Of a DNA stretch of 64,000 nucleotides, positions 18,215 through 28,800 are shown in pieces (the stretch's first letter is position 1; each line of letters opens with the position of its first letter). Source of the DNA: Azotimanducus sp965199815. GTDB taxonomy: Bacteria; Pseudomonadota; Gammaproteobacteria; Pseudomonadales; Azotimanducaceae. Location: NCBI GenBank assembly GCA_965199815.1, contig CBDATE010000028.1, forward strand, positions 496,001 through 560,000. The letters are read 5' to 3'. Made by a program: the position numbers and the translations under genes. Below the pieces are notes generated by a model that was not told the DNA's origin, did no database searches, and saw only the letters and a program-made list of their open reading frames with translations.

Positions 18215-18991
18215 TCAGGCATCGGCGGCAGTTTCGTTGATTCCGGTCAGCCATCCGAGGGTTGGGCCGATCTCGCGGTGAAGAACGAGGTCTGCCATGC
18301 CATCAAGCGGGGTCTCTTCACGGTTCAGAATAATCAGACCGGCACCACATCGTTTGGCGAACTGCGGGAATCCGGCAGCCGGATGCACGACAAGCGATGA
18401 TCCAACCGCGATAAAGAGGTCACTCAGTCTGGTCTCGCGTTCAGCGCGTCGCATCTCGTCAACCGGCATGGGTTGACCAAAAGAGACAGTGGCTGTCTTG
18501 ATGATGCCGCCACATTCAGCGCAGGGTTCGATTTCGCCAAGGCGGCTCCACTGCTCATTCAGGATATCGAGTTCGTATCGTTTATCGCACTCGAGGCAGG
18601 TGGCGTAGTTGGCGTTTCCGTGCAGCTCGATGATGCGCGATTCGGGAACGCCGGAGGATTGATGCAGGTTGTCCACGTTTTGCGTAATCACGACACGCAC
18701 TTTGCCGGTGCGTACCAGGTGGGCAATAGCGAGGTGCCCGACATTGGGCCTGGCTGAGTTGAGCCGGTCCTTGCCGTCAAATCGCCTGCGCCAGGACTCC
18801 CGGCGTGCTTCCGCCGACCGCAGGAAGTGCGAAAACTCGATGGGTTTCATTTTCGACCACACGCCACCGGGGCTGCGGAAATCGGGGACACCCGATTCGG
18901 TGCTCAACCCTGCTCCGGTGAAAAACACAACCCGATTGGCATCTTCGACCATGCGCCCGAGTTCGCGTAATCCCTTCAGATGTTCAGCCAT
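18215..18991 (-). CDS. Sirtuin-family NAD-dependent protein deacylase
   Basis: Removes acyl groups from lysines using NAD. The NAD-binding motif GAGLSTESGVPDFR, the TQNVDNLH segment, the catalytic His in ELHGN, and the zinc ligands in CLEC and CAECGG are all present. At 258 residues it is a class III/bacterial sirtuin size. It is preceded closely on the same strand by a P-loop kinase gene (12 bp gap), so the two are likely one transcription unit. Confidence 0.94.
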   Translation of the reverse strand: MAEHLKGLRELGRMVEDANRVVFFTGAGLSTESGVPDFRSPGGVWSKMKPIEFSHFLRSAEARRESWRRRFDGKDRLNSARPNVGHLAIAHLVRTGKVRVVITQNVDNLHQSSGVPESRIIELHGNANYATCLECDKRYELDILNEQWSRLGEIEPCAECGGIIKTATVSFGQPMPVDEMRRAERETRLSDLFIAVGSSLVVHPAAGFPQFAKRCGAGLIILNREETPLDGMADLVLHREIGPTLGWLTGINETAADA

Positions 18992-19003
18992 GAAGATTCC
19001 TTG

Positions 19004-19684
19004 TTATTCAGGGGGTTCCTGCACATTCGGCGGTGTCGGCAGAGTCGTATCAGGCGCATGCGTCTCGAGCGTGGCAAAGGCCGTGCCGCGGCCCTGTGCG
19101 AGCCGCTCGAGGACCATGTGTGCGCCTTCTTCGGGAGAGATGATTGACGTATCAATCTCGAGGTCGTACACCGCGTGTGTGTGGACGCGCTCATCTTGTC
19201 TGATGGCGGTGCCGGGGAATCGTCCGGGTCTCGCTTTTTCGCGCTGCCTGAGCGTGGCTTCGGGGCACCTGAGACCCACGAAAAGAACATCCAGCGCCGC
19301 CAGTACGTGTACATAGTCAAAGAGGAATTCGGCATCGAGGCACAGATCGTCAATAATCAGGTTGTTGCCTGCAAGGGCAAAACTCGCAGCAGCCCGGCGC
19401 ATCCCGCGAAGCATCCGCAGCCCGAGGTCTCCGAAGCGGATTTCCGCTACCCGGCCCGTTTCGTGCGCGACCGGCACCACGTTCAGCCCGCGTGCACCCG
19501 GCTCGCCCGCATGCGAGTTCAGCCCGCGGTAGCGTGGTGGCATGCCATCACGAAACTGATCGAGCGCCCAGTAATGCCAGTAGTCCGGTGCCAGGCGTTG
19601 CAGGGCGAGGGCGAGTGTCGTCTTTCCGGCACTCGAAGTGCCGTTGATGAGTACGATGCGCCCGGCCTGGGCGGCTTTGGTCAT
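19004..19684 (-). CDS. P-loop kinase of the chloramphenicol phosphotransferase-like family
   Basis: A 226-residue nucleoside-triphosphate-dependent kinase. Walker A is INGTSSAGKTTLALAL, followed by YWALDQFRDGMPPRY. The Asp in that segment matches the catalytic position of chloramphenicol 3-O-phosphotransferase. NLIIDDLC and VGLRCPEATLRQREKARPGRFPGTA are also family-like. The chromosomal setting next to a sirtuin argues for an unknown small-molecule substrate rather than antibiotic resistance. The Met at 19684 fits the fold start; a Met at 19714 is possible. Divergent from the nucleoside transporter gene. Confidence 0.8.
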   Translation of the reverse strand: MTKAAQAGRIVLINGTSSAGKTTLALALQRLAPDYWHYWALDQFRDGMPPRYRGLNSHAGEPGARGLNVVPVAHETGRVAEIRFGDLGLRMLRGMRRAAASFALAGNNLIIDDLCLDAEFLFDYVHVLAALDVLFVGLRCPEATLRQREKARPGRFPGTAIRQDERVHTHAVYDLEIDTSIISPEEGAHMVLERLAQGRGTAFATLETHAPDTTLPTPPNVQEPPE

Positions 19685-19730
19685 GCTTTCAGTATCATGT
19701 GGCGAAGACTGCATCCAGTGTAGGAGATTC

Positions 19731-20963
19731 GTGCAAGGGTTTCTTGGAGTAGCCTGCATTATCGGCTTCTGCTGGTTCTTCAGTCGCGACCGGTCGCGTG
19801 TGTCCTGGCGGGTCGTGGTGTTGGGGCTTGCGATTCAGGTTGCGATTATTACGCTCTTTTTGCGAGTGCCCGGCCTCCATGACGCGGTGCTCTCCCTCAA
19901 GCATCTTGTTGATGCGGTTGATGCCGCCACCCGCGCAGGCACAGAGTTCGTCTTCGGTTGGCTTGCCACGCCGGAGCGTGCTCCGCAGCAGGCCAGCTCG
20001 CCGATTTTCGCGATTCAGGTGCTGCCCGTCATTCTGGTGTTTGCCGTGTTGGTTGCCGTGCTCTGGCACTGGCGGGTGCTCATCTGGATGGTGCGTGGCA
20101 TCGCTCTTGTTCTGGAAAAATCCCTCGGTGTGAGCGGTGCGGTTGGCCTTGCCTGCGGTTCGAGCCTGTTTCTCGGCACACTCGAAGCGCCGCTCATGAT
20201 CAGAACCTATCTCGGGCGGCTGAGCACAGGTGAGCTGTTTACGGTGATGACCACCGTCCTGTCCACGGTGGCTGGAACGGTGCTGGTGCTGTACGTCAGT
20301 ATTCTGGGCGACTCGGTGCAAGGCCCGCTCGGACACATCATTATTGCTTCCATGACCAATGTGGTGGGTGCCATCATGTTGAGCCGCCTTCTCATGCCGC
20401 CGGAGTTCCTGACTTCCGCCGAGTCGGTATCGGACCCGGGCTACAGGAACACCATGGATGCCATCGTGCGCGGTACCACGGAAGGTGTTCGTCTGGTGGT
20501 GTCGGTGGGTGCCATGCTTATTGTCATCATCGCGCTTGTCGCCCTGCTGAATCACGTGCTCGCTTCCGTGACCGGGTTTCTTGCAGAGCCCCTGACCCTT
20601 GAATGGATGCTCGGGTGGTGCTTCGCGCCTCTGGCCTGGTTGCTTGGCGTACCCTGGGAAGATGCCCGTACTGCTGGCGCGCTGTTCGGAGTGAAGTTTG
20701 TCCTGAACGAGGTGGTGGCCTATGTCGAATTGGCCGCGCTCGAAGCATCTGCCTTGCAGGACAGAACCCGCTTGATGATGATCCACGGCCTGTGTGGGTT
20801 CGCGAATCTTTCCAGTCTCGGGATTCTCGTTGGTGGTTATGGTGTGCTTGTTCCGGAGCGGCGCGATGAGGTGCTGCGTCTGGCACCGCTGGCCGTTGGC
20901 ACGGCAACTCTGGCGAACTTCCTGACCGCCGCGCTCGTGGGTCTGGTGATGTGGGCCGCCTGA
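19731..20963 (+). CDS. Concentrative nucleoside transporter, NupC/CNT family
   Basis: Inner-membrane cation-coupled nucleoside importer. The GTG at 19731 is chosen because TAGGAG lies just upstream; it gives 410 residues, the NupC length. The protein is almost all hydrophobic segments. Family signatures are SLFLGTLEAPLMIR and the later LLGVPWEDARTAGALFGVKFVLNEVVAYVEL, followed by GLCGFANLSSLGIL. It lies divergent from the P-loop kinase. The exact nucleoside specificity cannot be read from the sequence. Confidence 0.92.
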   Translation: MQGFLGVACIIGFCWFFSRDRSRVSWRVVVLGLAIQVAIITLFLRVPGLHDAVLSLKHLVDAVDAATRAGTEFVFGWLATPERAPQQASSPIFAIQVLPVILVFAVLVAVLWHWRVLIWMVRGIALVLEKSLGVSGAVGLACGSSLFLGTLEAPLMIRTYLGRLSTGELFTVMTTVLSTVAGTVLVLYVSILGDSVQGPLGHIIIASMTNVVGAIMLSRLLMPPEFLTSAESVSDPGYRNTMDAIVRGTTEGVRLVVSVGAMLIVIIALVALLNHVLASVTGFLAEPLTLEWMLGWCFAPLAWLLGVPWEDARTAGALFGVKFVLNEVVAYVELAALEASALQDRTRLMMIHGLCGFANLSSLGILVGGYGVLVPERRDEVLRLAPLAVGTATLANFLTAALVGLVMWAA

Positions 20964-20993
20964 TCCGACTGTTCGGGGGATGCAGGAAGTGGT

Positions 20994-21404
20994 TCAGTTA
21001 CTCGCCAGGGACACGTTGTACACGCCGGCGAGGCGCGCTGAATCCATCACGTGCACCAGAGTCTCGGCCTTCGATTCGATGTGTGGCTGAATGATGACCG
21101 GCGCTTCCGGGTTTTCCGCATGCAGGCGCTCGATATTGGCGCGCACAGACTGCCAGTCAACATCTCGCAGCCCGACAAGAATTCGATCGCGACTGGTGAT
21201 CTTGATGACGATACTTTTCTTGTCCGGATCGATGGTCTTTGGCTTGTCATCTTCCGGCTGGTTCACGTCAAGGCCGATTTCCTTGACGAAGGTTGCCGTG
21301 ACGATGAAGAAGATGAGCATGATGAAAACCACATCCAGCATGGGTGCCAGATTGATCTGCTCTCCTTCGTCCTCGGCGGCTCTGCGACCCAGATGCTGCT
21401 TCAA
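20994..21404 (-). CDS. ExbD/TolR-family biopolymer transport protein
   Basis: Inner-membrane proton-channel partner of an ExbB/TolQ protein that energises TonB or Tol. It has one N-terminal membrane segment with the functional Asp (INLAPMLDVVFIMLIFFIVTA) and a small periplasmic domain ending VMDSARLAGVYNVSLAS. At 136 residues it is a standard ExbD. No exbB or tonB gene is next to it. It lies 78 bp downstream of hemF on the same strand. It could serve the two TonB-dependent receptors in this window together with partners encoded elsewhere. Confidence 0.9.
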   Translation of the reverse strand: MKQHLGRRAAEDEGEQINLAPMLDVVFIMLIFFIVTATFVKEIGLDVNQPEDDKPKTIDPDKKSIVIKITSRDRILVGLRDVDWQSVRANIERLHAENPEAPVIIQPHIESKAETLVHVMDSARLAGVYNVSLASN

Positions 21405-21482
21405 GCGAAATCTCCCGTCAATTCTTCACAAGCGGAGCTATAGTACCTCTCAGGGCAAATCGCTGACAAGAGCCTGGCTCGT

Positions 21483-22412
21483 TCATCGCGATTCTCCCAG
21501 CCAGTCTCTTGATACAAGGTAGTGGGACTCGAGCAGGGCTTCGCGTGTTCCGGCATCCGGCTGCCAGCCATAGACCCAATCCACCTGTGGCGGCAGGGAG
21601 GCCAGTACCGACTCCGTGCGTCGTCCCGATTCCAGTCCGTATCGGGTGCCGCGATCAATCGCCAGATTGAATTCCGCGTACCTGCCTCGTCGTAATCGTT
21701 GAAACCGCTTGTGTGCCGGTGTCCAGGGCGTGAGTCGGCGCGCTTGCATGATCGGCAGGTAGGCGCGCGAGAAGGCATCCGCCACAGATGCAACGAGGGC
21801 GAAACTGGCAGTGAATCCGTGCAAGCTCCAATCATCGAAGAACAGTCCTCCAATCCCGCGCTGGTGTTGTCTGTGCGGGAGGTAGAAGTAGTCGTCACAG
21901 GCGCTCTTCAGGGTTTCGTAATGCCCGGGATAGACGGCTTCCACCGCCTGCCGGGCGTGTCTGTGCCAGAAGAGTGCATCGGAGGCGAAGGGGTAGGTCG
22001 GCGTGAGGTCGAACCCGCCCCCGAAGTGCCAGCTGGGCTCTGTCGTCGTTACCAGAAAAAACCGCAGGTTCATGTGTGCGGTAGGGACGAACGGGTTTTC
22101 CGGGTGTGTGATGAGTGACAGGGACACGGCCTGAAAGGGTGCACCGGCGATCTCCGGTCGGCGCACACTGACTGACGGCGGGAGCTGCTGACCAGCAACG
22201 CGTGTGTACATGACGGCGGCCTTGTCGAACATTTCTCCACCTTCCAGCACCATCGGGCGGGCGCTGGAGTTTTGCGAGCGGGTCAGTGCACCACTGAACC
22301 GTTTTTCGGGTTCAAGCGATTCGAACTGGCCGACAATCGTTTCCTGCAAGGTAAAGAGATAGTTCTCGACAGCCGCGAGATCTACCTCGGTTGTGCCGGG
22401 TCTGGTTGTCAT
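21483..22412 (-). CDS. hemF: Oxygen-dependent coproporphyrinogen III oxidase
   Basis: Aerobic oxidative decarboxylation of coproporphyrinogen III in haem synthesis. The conserved WHFGGGFDLTPTYPF block, DDYFYLPHRQHQRGIGGLFFDDW, and RGTRYGLESGRRTESVLASLPP are present, and the 309-residue length is normal. Divergent from clpS. Indicates an organism that lives with oxygen. Confidence 0.96.
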   Translation of the reverse strand: MTTRPGTTEVDLAAVENYLFTLQETIVGQFESLEPEKRFSGALTRSQNSSARPMVLEGGEMFDKAAVMYTRVAGQQLPPSVSVRRPEIAGAPFQAVSLSLITHPENPFVPTAHMNLRFFLVTTTEPSWHFGGGFDLTPTYPFASDALFWHRHARQAVEAVYPGHYETLKSACDDYFYLPHRQHQRGIGGLFFDDWSLHGFTASFALVASVADAFSRAYLPIMQARRLTPWTPAHKRFQRLRRGRYAEFNLAIDRGTRYGLESGRRTESVLASLPPQVDWVYGWQPDAGTREALLESHYLVSRDWLGESR

Positions 22413-22623
22413 GGGGAGGTGCTCGCCCGCTGTTGTGAGGTGGAGGAGTGCATGGATTCGAGAATATCACTTCGCGTTGCCAGAGCGCCGACACAGTGCG
22501 AGTGTCCTGTTCTATCATTCGACTTTTCGCGCATGGATTTCCCCGGCTGTTATTCATGAAACAGAACATCACGAGCAGGACATCTTGAAGTTGGCAATCG
22601 AGACAGCAGATCAGGAAGACTTG

Positions 22624-22923
22624 ATGGATGCGGATGTCGAGCTTGCATCTGCACAGCCCAAGGTCAAGCAGCCGCCTCGCTACAAGGTCGTGCTCTTGAA
22701 CGATGATTACACGCCAATGGAGTTTGTCGTACATGTGCTCGAAATATTTTTCGGATTTGATGTCGACAAGGCGACGCAGATCATGTTGGCTGTACACAAT
22801 CAGGGCAGCGCCGTGATTGGCATATTTACCCGGGATGTGGCGGAGACCAAGTCTGAACAGGTGAACAACTATGCACAATCTCATGATCATCCACTACTCA
22901 CGAAGGTCGAGGCTTCGGACTGA
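22624..22923 (+). CDS. clpS: ATP-dependent Clp protease adaptor ClpS
   Basis: Adaptor that delivers N-degron substrates to ClpAP. The core RYKVVLLNDDYTPMEFVVHVLEIFF, the AVHNQGSAVIGIFTRDVAETK segment and the C-terminal helix are as expected. The frame is open further upstream, but the ATG at 22624 is preceded by AGGAAG at a five-base distance and gives 99 residues, close to the usual size. A TTG at 22585, also behind a purine-rich site, would add 13 residues. clpA follows after 121 bp. Confidence 0.95.
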   Translation: MDADVELASAQPKVKQPPRYKVVLLNDDYTPMEFVVHVLEIFFGFDVDKATQIMLAVHNQGSAVIGIFTRDVAETKSEQVNNYAQSHDHPLLTKVEASD

Positions 22924-23044
22924 GACCTCGCAAGGCATACACACATGCTTTCGCGCCGAGTCCCGGCAAGCAATATGGCCAGGCCAAAACTTGTAAGATG
23001 ATCTTCCGTCAATTCGCAGGCAATCAGTCCGTGGTCGTTGTCAA

Positions 23045-25402
23045 ATGCTGAGCAGGTCCCTTCAACAGGCGCTCAACGAGATGTTTCAGGAAGCTCGTGC
23101 ACAGCGCCACGAGTACGTCACGGTGGATCATTTGCTGCTCGCGCTGCTTGAAGAGGAGCGTGCGCTCGAGGTGTTGCATGCCGTTGGTGCTGATCTCGAT
23201 ACCTTGCGAGGCGATCTTGTCGAGCATATTGAAAGCAATACGCCCAAGCTGCCGAAAGATGACAATTCTCGCGAAACTCAGGCGACGCTCGCGTTCCAGA
23301 GGGTCGTGCAGCGAGCCGTATTCAATACCCAGACATCCGGCCGCAAGGAAGTGAATGGGGCCAACCTGCTGATCGCCATCTTCAGCGAGCAGCAGAGCCA
23401 GGCCATCTACTTCCTGAAGAAGCAGGGCATAAGCCGTATCGAGTGCGTCAACTACGTATCGCACGGCATTACCAGAGTGGGCGACGACCCTGACGGTGGC
23501 GAAGAAACCGTAAATGATGCCTCCACCGGCACCCAGAGCGAAACCGAATCTGGCGAGGGCCGCTCTGCACTCGAGTGCTTTGCGACCAACCTCAATGAGC
23601 TGGCGCGCGCCGGCAGGATAGATCCACTGATTGGTCGTAACCATGAACTTGAACGAGTGATTCAGATACTCAGTCGAAGGCGCAAGAATAATCCGCTGTT
23701 GGTCGGCGAGTCCGGTGTCGGCAAGACCGCAATCGCCGAAGGGCTGGCCAAGCGTATCGTTGATGCCGAGGTGCCGCAGGTGGTCGCTGACAGTGTGGTG
23801 TATTCACTGGACCTGGGATCTCTGGTTGCCGGAACGCGCTACCGGGGAGATTTCGAGAAACGCTTCAAGCAGGTGCTCAGTGAACTGTCGGACGAATCGG
23901 GCGTGATTCTGTTTATCGACGAGATTCATACGGTGATAGGTGCGGGGGCTGCATCGGGCACCATAGATGCGTCGAGTCTGCTCAAGCCGGTACTCACTTC
24001 AGGCGATATCAAATGTATGGGGTCAACCACCTATCAGGAGTATCGAGGTATCTTCGACAAGGACCGTGCCCTCTCGCGTCGCTTCCAGAAAATCGATGTG
24101 GAAGAACCGGACATCGAGAACACCTACCGGATTCTCAAGGGACTCAAGTCGCGGTTTGAAGATCACCATGAACTTCGCTATACCGACAGGGCGTTGCGCA
24201 GCGCCTCCGAGCTCTCCGCGCGCTACATGACGGATCGCTTTCTGCCAGACAAGGCTATCGATGTGATCGACGAGGCCGGTGCCGCACAGCAGCTTCTCCC
24301 GGCTTCGCAGCGCAAGAAGACCGTAGGTGTCGCGGAAGTGGAATCGGTGGTTGCCAGGATCGCACGTATTCCCTCGCGGCAGGTGTCAACTACTGACCGC
24401 GAAGCCCTGCGCGATCTGGAAGCACAGCTCAAGATGGTGGTGTTTGGGCAAGACGAGGCCATCGAGACAGTATCGTCGGCGATCAAGTTGTCTCGCGCCG
24501 GCCTCAAGAATGAGCAGACACCTGTTGGCAGCTTCCTGTTCGCAGGCCCCACGGGTGTCGGCAAGACCGAAGTGTGTCGCCAACTGGCACTCATCATGGG
24601 TGTCGAGTTGCTGCGCTTCGATATGTCCGAGTACATGGAACGGCATACTGCCTCGAGATTGATTGGCGCACCGCCTGGGTATGTCGGCTACGATCAGGGC
24701 GGGCAGTTGACCGATGCCGTCACCAAGCATCCGCATTCAGTCGTCCTGCTCGACGAAATCGAAAAGGCGCACCCGGAAGTGTTCAATCTGTTGTTGCAGG
24801 TGATGGATTACGGGACGCTCACCGACAACAACGGCCGCAAGGCGGATTTCCGTAATGTCGTCTTTGTCATGACAACCAACGCGGGGGCCGAGGCCATGGG
24901 CCGCAGTTCCATAGGCTTTGTCGAGCAAGACAATTCGAGTGATGCGGGGGAATCCCTGAAACGATTGTTCAGCCCGGAGTTTCGTAATCGGCTTGATGCC
25001 ATTATTCAGTTCAACAAGCTGCCGCCAGAGGTGGTGCACACTGTGGTGGACAAATTCCTGACCGAGCTTCAGGGGCAGCTTGATGCCAGGAAGGTGCAGC
25101 TTGATGTGGACGATGAATCCATCGGCTGGCTGGTGCGCGAGGGATACGATGACAAGATGGGTGCACGTCCGATTCACAGGCTCATTCAGGAGAGAATCAA
25201 GCGGCCGCTTGCGGAGGATCTTCTCTTTGGCGAGTTGGCGAACAGGGGTGGAACCGCCGTTATCCGGGTCGTTGAAGGCGACTTGCGTGTGACCTCGGTA
25301 TCCGCCGCGCCCCCGAAAAAACGCCCACGCAGAAAGCTGCTCGTTCGCCGAAAGAATGCGCAAGGCACTCGCAGGAGCAGAAAGGTGTCGGAGTCTTCCT
25401 GA
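23045..25402 (+). CDS. clpA: ATP-dependent Clp protease ATP-binding subunit ClpA
   Basis: Hsp100 unfoldase that feeds ClpP. In order: N-terminal Clp repeat domain (LLLALLEEERALEVL), first AAA module with Walker A GESGVGKTAIAEGLA and Walker B ILFIDEIHTVIGAG, second AAA module with GPTGVGKTEVCRQLA and VLLDEIEKAHPEVFN, then the ClpB-D2-small domain. At 785 residues it is somewhat longer than E. coli ClpA because of a Lys/Arg-rich tail (KKRPRRKLLVRRKN). Follows clpS. clpP is not in the window. Confidence 0.97.
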   Translation: MLSRSLQQALNEMFQEARAQRHEYVTVDHLLLALLEEERALEVLHAVGADLDTLRGDLVEHIESNTPKLPKDDNSRETQATLAFQRVVQRAVFNTQTSGRKEVNGANLLIAIFSEQQSQAIYFLKKQGISRIECVNYVSHGITRVGDDPDGGEETVNDASTGTQSETESGEGRSALECFATNLNELARAGRIDPLIGRNHELERVIQILSRRRKNNPLLVGESGVGKTAIAEGLAKRIVDAEVPQVVADSVVYSLDLGSLVAGTRYRGDFEKRFKQVLSELSDESGVILFIDEIHTVIGAGAASGTIDASSLLKPVLTSGDIKCMGSTTYQEYRGIFDKDRALSRRFQKIDVEEPDIENTYRILKGLKSRFEDHHELRYTDRALRSASELSARYMTDRFLPDKAIDVIDEAGAAQQLLPASQRKKTVGVAEVESVVARIARIPSRQVSTTDREALRDLEAQLKMVVFGQDEAIETVSSAIKLSRAGLKNEQTPVGSFLFAGPTGVGKTEVCRQLALIMGVELLRFDMSEYMERHTASRLIGAPPGYVGYDQGGQLTDAVTKHPHSVVLLDEIEKAHPEVFNLLLQVMDYGTLTDNNGRKADFRNVVFVMTTNAGAEAMGRSSIGFVEQDNSSDAGESLKRLFSPEFRNRLDAIIQFNKLPPEVVHTVVDKFLTELQGQLDARKVQLDVDDESIGWLVREGYDDKMGARPIHRLIQERIKRPLAEDLLFGELANRGGTAVIRVVEGDLRVTSVSAAPPKKRPRRKLLVRRKNAQGTRRSRKVSESS

Positions 25403-25428
25403 CCTGAAGCAGTTGTTTGGGGAGTCTG

Positions 25429-25457
25429 CGGTTGCAGCGCAGGCTCGTGTGCAACCG
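25429..25457. terminator. Possible bidirectional terminator hairpin between clpA and infA
   Basis: CGGTTGCA at 25429-25436 pairs perfectly with TGCAACCG at 25450-25457 across a 13-nt loop. It lies in the 57-bp gap between the convergent clpA and infA stops. There is no following T run, so intrinsic termination is only suggested. Confidence 0.3.
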
Positions 25458-25459
25458 GG

Positions 25460-25678
25460 CTAACGCTCCCGATAGGTAATCCGGCCCTTCGACAGGTCAT
25501 AGGGGGTGAGTTCGACCTTCACCTTGTCGCCCTTGAGAATGCGGATGTAGTTCTTGCGCATTTTGCCGCTGATGTGTGCGGTCACTATGTGCCCTGCATC
25601 AAGTTCCACTCGAAACATCGTATTGGGCAAGGTCTCGACGACCCGCCCTTCCATTTCAATTTGTTCTTCTCGTGGCAT
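25460..25678 (-). CDS. infA: Translation initiation factor IF-1
   Basis: OB-fold protein that binds the ribosomal A site during initiation. EEQIEMEGRVVETLPNTMFRV, AHISGKMRKNYIRIL and the ending VELTPYDLSKGRITYRER are diagnostic. The Met at 25678 gives the standard 72 residues; upstream frame extension is not family-like. Convergent with clpA, the order seen in many gammaproteobacteria. Confidence 0.97.
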   Translation of the reverse strand: MPREEQIEMEGRVVETLPNTMFRVELDAGHIVTAHISGKMRKNYIRILKGDKVKVELTPYDLSKGRITYRER

Positions 25679-25805
25679 GCGTAAGGCGTGGTTCACACTG
25701 TAACTCAAGCCCGCCATTGTGCCCAAACACCCTGTGGGCTGCAAGCAGTGAGAGGTGACCTGGAAATTTGGACACTCTGCTTCAGGTCAAAACATACCTT
25801 GGCAG

Positions 25806-25826
25806 ACTGCCCAAATTCCCCCGACC
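25806..25826. repeat. 21-bp inverted repeat, left copy, beside the TonB receptor gene
   Basis: The bases match 29457-29477 in reverse complement at 20 of 21 positions, with shared core GGGGGAATTTGG on the opposite strand. The copy lies 16 bp past the receptor stop. The two copies bracket the receptor gene and its upstream region (about 3.67 kb). Confidence 0.7.
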
Positions 25827-25842
25827 GCTTCTCCTCACCGTC

Positions 25843-28800
25843 TCACAAACCACCGCCCAGAGAAACCTGCACTTCCACAAAAAACACTCTGCCATCCAGC
25901 ATATACCCTGCTCCCAAGGGTACATTGCTGGAACTGTCGTACCCCCTCCCCGAGTTCACGAACGGCGGTTCCTGATCGAACAGGTTTCGTGCACCTGCAC
26001 GAATACTGAATCGATCTTCCCTGTAGAGCAGAGACAGGGAATGCGTTATGTAATCCGAAGTCCACTGAACATCCTTGCACAGCACATCGTCCGGCGGCCC
26101 GAGACAGGTATCGCTGATACCGCTGATATCGTCCCAGTCATCATCACGCGCCTCATCGACCTTCTGCCCGTCGATATAGTCTGTGGTCCAGACCAGACGC
26201 CATCTGTCATAGGTCAGGCGAGCTCGCCACCGGTAGGTCCAATAGGGATAGTACCACTCGCCTTCAGACCGGCTGAAGTCAAGATTACCCTCGTCGTCGA
26301 GTTCTTGCGTTGATCTTTCCAGCAAGCGGTGTGCGTCGAAATCCATGGAAACCTCGAACGGACGATCAAACAGTGTGATGACATCCTCGAAGGTGGCGGT
26401 CACATCCACGCCCCTCACGCGCTCCAGGTCGCGGTTGATGAATCCTTGGTCGATGATATCGAAAAAAGGCAGATCCTGATCGAAATCGCGTGTAATCCTG
26501 GAGCAGAAGGGGCTTACACCCGTCTCGGTGTAGTAGCAATCGTTGATGATGAACCGACTACTCGGCTCGATAATCGTATTCTTGATCTTGATCTCGTACA
26601 TCGTTGTGCCGAGCGCCAACTCGAACTGATTGGTAAACGGCTGCTCCCAGGAAAAGCCCACGGTCCTCGATATCGATGTTTCTTCTTGCAGGTCAAAGGA
26701 ACCGCCAGCGGAGACCTCAGTCCTATAGGTGCTGAATCCGTCGTCATAAAACGATGTCGGATCAACACCCTCCCGGCGACAGTTTTCCAACACATAGGGA
26801 CGTCGCGGGTCAGCCGACGGGATATATTCGTCCTGAAGCCGGTCCCACGCGATTTCAGGAACAATACAGGGGTCAAAACGACGCTGAAACCCGGTCTGGT
26901 CCCGCAGGAAGAGTTCGCGCAGATTCGGCGCGCGGTATGAGCTGCCCCAGGTTGCGCGCACCAATAGCGAGTTGATTGGACGATAGCCCAGTTTGAAGGA
27001 TTCGGTCCACGCTGAGCCGTGATATTCATCGTCAGTAAGTCGTGCAGAGACATTGAGCGTTACTTCTTCAGCAAGCCTCTTGCCTGCCACAAACGGAAAC
27101 TCCACCTCCGCGAAGAGCTCTTGCGTGGTCTTTGCGCCCTCGGCACCCCCATCCGTAAAAAACCCGAAAAACAGGCCATCCCGAGCTACCTCATCCGGAA
27201 TCGACTTGATTTCATCCTCCCTCCACTCGATGCCAAGACCGGCAGCAACCACGCCACCAGGGAGCTGAAACAGGTTGCCCGTCATATAAAAGTTCACCAG
27301 AGTTTGCGTGTACTCCGTGTCGAAATCCCTGACATCAAATACATAGTCCCGCTCGGCCTGAGTAGCAAAGTCGCCAATCACTACATCCGGGGGGTAGAGC
27401 GATGGGGCGAACATATTGACCGGTACGCATCCGGCCACTACATCTGCGGCCAACTCGGCAACCATACCGTCATCGTCAGTCACAGTGTTTTCACACGGCG
27501 TATTGGTCAGCGAATTCACCCCGAGGGCATGATTGAGTCGGTCCTCGCGAATGCCTGGCCTTGCGGAACTGGCTTCTGATGTGGAATAGGCGAGGCCAAG
27601 ATCAAACGACCAATCGTTGACGTGCCCGAAATTGAGAAACGGCAGGTCGCCAGAAATTCCACCTACCAAACGCAAGATATCAGTTTCCGTATATATCTCA
27701 TTCCGGTCACCACGCACGAACACTTCCGGTTGAACATCTTGCGGCCCGAATGGGCCAGGGACGGCATATCTGAATCTGGGGTGAAATTCTGCAAGGTTCG
27801 CCGGCGTACACTCATCGACCGGGAGCCCGTAGCACCCGTCCCGATCAGTGTAATACTCCGCAAAGGATGAGATGTAGTGCGGATTTGTCAGCAGAGCCGC
27901 CTGTGCAATGCCACAGTCAACGCCACCCTCGGCAGCCGGATTGCAGATGTTGAACGGATTATCCGCTGGCACCTCGGGAGCGAGTGTCTGAACCCAGGAG
28001 CTGGTATAAAAGCTTCGATTCCCCCAGAGGAATTCAAAGTAGGGTGTCAGGTTCATATCGCCCTCCAGCGTATATTCACCATAGGCGAAGGCATTGCGCT
28101 GGTCCGACTCCGGGTAGAGGTGCGTGAAGTTCTCTCTTCCGTTGATATCCCAATCCCGGTAGCTTACATCTGTCTCGCCATCTCCGTCGCCATCAACTCC
28201 GAAGGTGCCGAAGACGCTCTCGGCTTCCGAAAAATTCGGCCAGCCTCCGTTACTGTAGCCAGGGGTGTAAAAGATTGACCCCGCCTCGGGTACCCTAACC
28301 CTGGCGGTATCCCCGAGGTAGGCACAGTCGTCCCAACGCATCCCCAGACGGGTCGCGTGCCACAATTCCCGTGTACGAATTTCGCCGTTCTGATCAACTT
28401 CCACATTCTTTGAGCACTCCTCGGTCCATGGCCGGTCCGCAAATTCCACAGCTTCGAATTCGGAGTATTCGAAGGCTGCGCCCACGAGCCCGCGATCAAA
28501 GTTTCGCCCCCAGGTAAGGGAAAGCGTATGAGCCTGACCATCGCCGTGGTATGGAACATCAGAGAAAGTCTGTATCTCGAATCCGTCGAAATCCTTGCGG
28601 AGAATGGCGTTCACCACGCCCGCAACGGCATCCGAGCCGTAGATTGATGAAGCACCGTCGAGCAACAGGTCATATTGCGCCACCAGAGAATCCGGAAGAA
28701 ATGCGAGGTTTGGCGTAGTGGGAGCACCCTCCACACCTGAGGGCGCGATACGCCTGCCGTTCAGGAGCACCAGCGTTCTGGATGACGACAGGCCTCGCAA